In this document: piece after piece, positions 58,815 to 64,000 of the stretch
Numbering within the stretch: the first letter of the stretch is position 1
How the letters are laid out: each line of letters opens with the position of its first letter
DNA from: Eurosta solidaginis
Taxonomy: Eukaryota > Arthropoda > Insecta > Diptera > Tephritidae
Reading direction: 5' to 3'
Length of the DNA: 64,000 nt
Assembly (NCBI RefSeq): GCF_040869045.1
Contig: NC_090319.1
Location: 389,685,601-389,749,600, forward strand
Position numbers and translations under genes: made by a program
The notes under the pieces: model-generated
What the model was told of the DNA's origin: nothing
The model's input: only the letters and a program-made list of their open reading frames with translations
The model's database searches: none

Positions 58815-59330
58815 AGACGTCACTAAGTGAAACAAGCTATCAAATTTGGAGATCGTTGTATGATGATTTTGGGTTTTAGTACACCTTTTGGGGGAGGTCC
58901 TTGTGTGAAAATTGAAGGCAGAATGAAAAAGGAGCGGTTCGTAATAACAAGTTTGCCAATTGCAGTGCCCATATTTCACTGTTGTGAGGACAAAATCGTT
59001 TTCTGCACCAGAACAATCCAAATCAAACCTCTAAATTGGTACAAAATCTGTTGAGATTCCTAAAATTTCGAACACTGAAGAGGCCCCTAGAGAGTACGGA
59101 AATGAAACCGATCGAAAGGATCAGAGTTTGCTGAAATGCCAGCTAAGGAATTGATCCAATTTTCCTAAGGGCCTGAACGAGTTATGGGTACGTGTATAGA
59201 AAGAATGGTACGCTATAGCACCAGATTTCATCCATGAGCTATTTGAGAGCATGTCACCAAGCATCCAGAAATTAAGAAATGGCAAAGGACGCGGACAAAC
59301 TATTAAAACAAAATGTAGGTAACAAAACTG
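58815..59330 (+). pseudogene. Tc1-like transposase remnant
   Basis: An open frame at 58827-59054 contains VKQAIKFGDRCMMILGFSTP and PCVKIEGRMKKERF, matching the block between the first and second catalytic aspartates of Tc1 transposases (KFGGGSVMVWG...). Near 59185-59290 the stretch KEWYAIAPDFIHELFESMSP and KLRNGKG matches their C-terminal block (EW..I......LV.SMP). The catalytic DN.PKH and DLNPIE segments between them are lost, and stops intervene. A Tc1-like end CAGTTTTGCACGTCAGTG lies at 59513-59530 and may be its right TIR; the left TIR was not found. Confidence 0.7.
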
Positions 59331-60155
59331 GAACAATCCAGCTACATCAAATTATTCTGAGTTTCTTTTTCATTATATAAGTTTAAGTCAGTATTTTCGC
59401 AATGTTTTAATTGTTCAATTAATGTTAACACTAAATCACTTGGATGAATGACACAAGTTGAACAAACCAATTGAATATATTAAAACAAACTTTAATTTCC
59501 GCATTATTATTACAGTTTTGCACGTCAGTGTATTTACATTTGGAACCCTTATTTGGCACAGTGGACCGATTCTCGATCTCACCCCCGTCACGCTATCGAC
59601 CTTTGTTTAATTTTGAGACGTTATTTCACAACGGGTGTTGGTAATTTTTTTCTGTATAAAGATTGAAGAAAAACTGTTTTTATTTATTTTATATTATAGT
59701 CAAAACTCTCTCTTGTTAATGGACTGATTTAAACGGTTGTAGGCTTTTTAAAAAAGCAAGGAATTAAAGCCATAAAAATTGCTTTGAAAAGGAATAAACC
59801 TTGCTAGGGTAAAGAAATATGAACATTTGAAATGTTTAGAATTCGTCCTTTTCAGCACTTCAATTTCGTTGCCTTCGTAACCTTTAAATATTGATAGATT
59901 AGTATAAGACTTTGCATATGTTCGTTTTCACGCTATTCGAATTTTTCTATGGGTGTGAGATCTAAAATCCAAACACTTTTTTTTCTCTCCATACAACGAA
60001 AGGCCACTCTATCTATTAATCCCAACATCAACGCTAATACGTAGCAATTTCAATGTACAACGCTAGTCAATGTTAAAATGAACATGAAATTATTAAGGCT
60101 GCCACCAGCCATATTATTTTGTTAATGACAATTTAAATGATTTCTAACATATATA
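59331..60155. other. Unassigned non-coding sequence with a possible Tc1-like end
   Basis: Apart from the TIR-like motif at 59513-59530, no supported feature. Confidence 0.4.
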
Positions 60156-60449
60156 TTAACCTGGATCGATTTGTGTGGACGAAAGTTAACCGATATCGCG
60201 CCATCGATTTTTCGATAGGATTTGTGCTCAGGAAAAAAAGTTCCACTACGCATACTCAAAAAAAATAATTTTCGAGCCTGCGAAAAAAAATGGCGAAAGG
60301 GTAAATTTTTGGACCAAAACACCCCCCAAAACCCAGAAACGTTGGCGATAACAGTTTTTTGGTACGCGTAGTAGAACCTTTTTTCCTGAGCCCAAATCCT
60401 ATCGAAGAACCGATGGCGCGATATAGATTAATAAATCGACCCACTCTAA
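60156..60449. mobile_element. Foldback element 2, copy b (about 294 bp), one arm shortened
   Basis: The ends TTAACCTGGATCGATTT and, inverted, TTAGAGTGGGTCGATTT match copy a at 42041-42434 in reverse orientation. The second arm has lost the inner part containing the TTGACCCTTTCGCC segment. Shared words are TTTTTCGATAGGATTTG and AAAAAAAGTTCCACTACG. Confidence 0.8.
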
Positions 60450-60744
60450 TACATATATTAGATTTCGGTTAGTTTTGTCATTCTTGGCAAACAAGAATAG
60501 TGCTCGTTATGGCAAAGTGAATAGATAAGGTATCACGAGTTTGAAGGTTGAATATAAATCATCATCAATAATTGGCTCTTAACCGCCTAATCAATTTCAG
60601 TCGTTGTGTTGCAAATCACGCAGCTAACTCTGTTTCACAGTAAGTGACCGATCGGGTGCCTTAAGAGAGTTCAAGGTTTCATAAACCTTTTCCTCCCAAC
60701 ACAGTGAAGGTATCCCTCTTTCTGTACTTACGAATAAAATCTGC

Positions 60745-61094
60745 AACCGCCGTGGTGTGATGGTAGCGTGCTCCACCTACCGCACCGAAGACCCTGAGGT
60801 CACGGCCGGAGCAATTAAAACATCAAAAATTTAGAAACGAGTTCTTTTTTAATTAGAAGAAAATATTTCTAAGCGGGGTCCTCCCTCGACAGTGTTTGGC
60901 AAGTACTCCGATTGTATTTTTGCCGTAAAAAGCTTCTCAGTCAAAACTCACCTGCCTTGCGTAGTCGACATAAAACAAATGGGTCCCGTCCCGCCAATTT
61001 GTAAGAAAAATTAAAATGGAGGACGACGCAAATTGGAAGAGAAGCTCGGACTAAAATCTCTTCGGAGATTATCGCGCCTTACATTTATTTATTT
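60745..61094 (+). repeat. SINE-A family, most complete copy (about 350 bp)
   Basis: The head CCGCCGTGGTGTGATGGTAG with GAGGTCACGGCC resembles a tRNA gene 5' half with a weak B box. The body follows (AGAAACGAGTTCTTTTTTAA, CCCGTCCCGCCAATTTGTAA, ACGACGCAAATTGGAAGAGA, CTTCGGAGATTATCGCGCC) and the copy ends with an (ATTT)n tail. It served as the reference for the other copies. Confidence 0.85.
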
Positions 61095-61259
61095 AATAAA
61101 AGCTGTAATATTCTCATGACTGTATTAAACTTCCTACGATATGCCTTTGTGTTACACACATTCTCTTTTTTTTTTTTTAATTAGTCACTTTCACTTATAT
61201 TGTACTACCATTCACTATTAACTATAGCCCCATAGTTGATGGGCAAAGACTGTGAAAAA

Positions 61260-62805
61260 CAAGTAAAGAAGGTTAAGTTCGGGTGTAACCGAACATTACA
61301 TACTCAGTTGAGAGCTATGGTGACAACATAAAGGAAAATAACCATGTAGGAAAATGAACCGAGGGAAACCCTGGAATGTGTTTGTATGACATGTGTATCA
61401 AATGAAAGGCATTAAAGAGTATTTTATGAGGGAGTGGGCCATAGTTCTATAGGTGGACGCCATTTAGGGATATCGCGATAAAGTTGGATCAGGGTGACCC
61501 AGAACATCATCTGTTGGATACCGCTAATTTATTTATATATGTAATACCTGCCAAGATTTCAAGGGTTTTTTATTTCGCACTGCAGAACTTTTTTATTTTC
61601 TTCTTCTACTTAATATGGTAGGTGTCAAAACCATTTTACAAAGTTTTTTCTAAAGTTATATTTCGCGTCAATAAACCAATCAAATTACCATGTTTCATCC
61701 CCTTTTTAGTATATGGTATAGAATTATGGCATTTTTTTCATTTTTCATAATTTTCGATATCGAAAAAGTGGGCGTGTTCATAGTCGGATTTCGTTCATTT
61801 TTTATACCAAGATAAAGTGAGTTCAGATAAGTACGTGAACTAAGTTCAGTAAAGATATGTCGATTTTTGCTCAAGCTATCGTCTTAACGGCTATGCGGAA
61901 GGACAGACGGACGACTGTGTATAAAAACTGGGCGTGGCTTCAACCGATTTCGCCCATTTTCACAGAGAACAGTTACCGTCATAGAATCTATGCCCCTACC
62001 AAATTTGAGAAGGATTGGTAAATGTTTGTTCGACTTATGGCATAAAAAGTATTCTAGACGAATTAAATGAAAAAGGGCGGAGTTACGGCCATTTTGAAAT
62101 TTTCTTTTATTTTTGTATTTTGTTGCACCATATCATTACTTGAGTTGAATGTTGACATAATTTACTTATATATTGTAAAGATATTAAATTGTTTGTTAAA
62201 ATTTTACTTTACAAAAAATGTTTTTTTAAAAGTGGGCGTGGTCCTTCTCCGATTATGCTAATTTTTATTAAGCGTACATACAGTAATAGGAGTAACGTTC
62301 CTGCCAAATTTCATCATGATATCTTCAGCGACTGCCAAATTACAGCTTGCAAAATTGTTAAATTACCTTCTTCTAAAAGTGGACGGTGCCACGCCCATTG
62401 TCCAAAATTTTACTAATTTTATATTCTGCGTCATAAGTTCAGCCCACCCACCAAGTTTCATCGCTTCATCTGTCTTTGGTAATGAATTATCGCACTTTTT
62501 CGGGTTTTCGAAATTTTCAATATCGAAGAAGTGGGCGTGGTTATAGTCCGATATCGTTCATTTTAAACAGCGATCTGAGATGAGTGCTCAGGAACCTACG
62601 TACCAAATTTCATCAAGATACCTCGAAATTTACTCAAGTTATCGTGTTAACGGACGGACGGACATGGCTCAGTCAAATTTTTTTTCGATCCTGATGATTT
62701 TGATATATGGAAGTCTATATCTATCTCGATTCCTTTATACCTGTACAACCAACCGTTATCCAATCAAACTTAATATACTCTGTGAGCACTGCTCAACTGA
62801 GTATA
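61260..62805 (-). mobile_element. HINE-1 copy I, complete ends, minimal array
   Basis: The 3' terminus CAAGTAAAGAAGG (plus strand) is at 61260 and the 5' hairpin end at about 62805. Only one array unit remains before the CCAGAACATCATCTGTTGG block. The tract GACGGACGGAC is at about 62654. Confidence 0.8.
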
Positions 62806-62949
62806 ATAAAAAGATCTCAAGATGTCACAAGCTTCGTAAATATATGTAACGCGATTCCAAACCATGGCGGCAATTTCTTTTGAAAATCCGAATTTAAATT
62901 CGCATTTGGTTCACAAAGAATACAAATAACAAACAACAAAGTTATGCAT

Positions 62950-63122
62950 ATCTGCTGTTTTTTTTCCATTTTACGAAATTTTAAATATCGAAAGAGCTTG
63001 GCGTAATTGTTGTCCGGTTTTGTTCATTTTATCGTGTTAACGAATTTTGATATAAGAAGTCTATATCTACCTCAATTTTTCTACACCATAACATACTACT
63101 TACATCCAATTAAAGTTATAAT
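62950..63122 (-). mobile_element. HINE-1 scrap L
   Basis: TTTTACGAAATTTTAAATATCG, trimmed to words TACGAAATTTTAAATATCG and TGTCCGGTTTTGTTCATTT, then TATCGTGTTAACG, AAGTCTATATCTACCTC and CATCCAATTAAAGTT match the 5' third of HINE-1 with large deletions. Both termini are missing. Confidence 0.6.
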
Positions 63123-64000
63123 GCCTTGGTATTTTTTGTTTTTTAATTTATTGCAGATTTATGAAATTTTATCTTTAGACTTATTGTGGTCGGTGCGCTA
63201 ATCTCTGTGCACAAAAAATTAGATGTGTTCATCACTAACGGTGGAAATACAAAAGCACACTTCAGAATATTTCAGCGTCATTCATTGTCAGCAGCCCAGC
63301 AGCCCAGCATCCCTTATGTGAACGATGCCCTATGCCAAAAACTCTTTTGGTTGTTAGCCTATGCAAACTTCTGGCTTATACGCTTATTACATTCTCAAAT
63401 ATTTTTCTTATAAATCGGCATCTGTGCTATAAATTTTACTCATTAACACTATGCTTTAGAATATATATCATGCTCTCTAGTGCTTAGGCTGTCGTTGTTG
63501 TTATAGACGCGTTTTTTTGTTGGTGGCTTTAATTTAAGAGAGAACATTAATTGCAACAAAAGGACCAAAGGAAAACTTCACCTTTTTAGGGTGGTCTATC
63601 TAAAAAGTCATTTGGATTAAATCTTAACCAACATCGTGACTGGGATACAACATAAACTGAGCAACGCATATTATTTTTAGCATGTGAACTTGTAAATAAG
63701 CTTACGCGTATTAAATGAGTCCATGCGCAACTGACCACACACTATTTTATGTCAATTCATTTAATTTGGTATGCACAAAGAGACGGCAGACGAAAAAATA
63801 AAAATTAAGTAAATAAGTAATTGGAATCGGTCAGCTTTTTCTGCTAACATTTTTTATGCCACCAAATTGTCCTCTCAACCTAAACACTCAAACATATTTC
63901 AGTCAGTGCATACACACCCAGTTAGCATTTGGGAGTGTAAACGAATATGAGGAAATTTTTCGTTATATCCATCTAATTGCGTAGGTCATGCAATTTGAAG
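63123..64000. other. Unassigned non-coding sequence
   Basis: No supported feature. The 75-residue open frame at 63186-63413 has no recognised domain. Confidence 0.4.

Overview
The window reads as repeat-rich, AT-rich, non-coding DNA from a brachyceran fly. A tephritid-type genome fits best, but this is inferred from repeat content alone and no species is claimed. I found no intact host protein-coding gene, rRNA or functional tRNA in 64 kb. Nearly every recognisable coding stretch is a broken transposable element.

The dominant component is one family of DINE-1/Helentron-like elements (called HINE-1 here). Nine long copies and one scrap lie at about 7.7-11.0, 12.9-15.7, 18.2-19.5, 24.2-28.4 (split), 32.7-35.0, 40.3-42.0, 48.8-49.9, 56.8-58.6, 61.3-62.8 and 63.0 kb. 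Copies share a 5' end with a TATACTCAGTTGAG hairpin, a (GTCC)n tract, CGATATCGAAAA blocks, a variable array of about 130-bp units, and a 3' hairpin followed by CTTCCTTACTTG. A second, unrelated DINE-1-like family abuts the first copy (11.0-11.6 kb).

Retroelement relics are: a jockey-clade reverse transcriptase (1.3-2.5 kb, +); a nearly full-length but frameshifted LINE ORF2 with endonuclease, RT and RNase H (35.6-39.3 kb, -) carrying a nested SINE with a 14-bp target duplication; LINE fragments at 43.7-44.8, about 47.3 and 55.8-56.1 kb (all -); a truncated Ty3/gypsy RNase H-integrase (50.7-51.6 kb, +); a solo LTR with ATAT duplications (45.3-45.8 kb); a related LTR fragment inside a HINE (13.05-13.29 kb); and a 2.2-kb TG..CA insertion with TATC duplications that cuts one HINE in two (25.5-27.7 kb).

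DNA-transposon derivatives are: three MITEs with CATG-type ends, two of them with perfect 8-bp target duplications, best explained as P-superfamily MITEs (17.4, 20.1, 42.7 kb); four long foldback elements whose ends resemble TA-GGGTGGGTCRA (31.2, 42.0, 47.9, 60.2 kb); a TIR element at 23.5 kb; and a Tc1-like transposase remnant (58.8-59.3 kb). Small families include a tRNA-headed SINE (0.4, 29.9, 40.0, 60.7 kb), a second SINE-like family (29.4, 38.7 kb), an 82-86-bp GAGCCCCCAGTG repeat (2.9, 32.3, 32.6/35.0 kb), and three blocks rich in CGATAA-like words (22.5, 28.7, 52.8 kb).

The parts do not form a pathway. The window records layered insertions, several with readable empty sites, so relative ages can be worked out. 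The most unusual signals are the P-like MITEs, the precise 2.2-kb insertion, the convergent foldback termini, and the variable-length HINE arrays.
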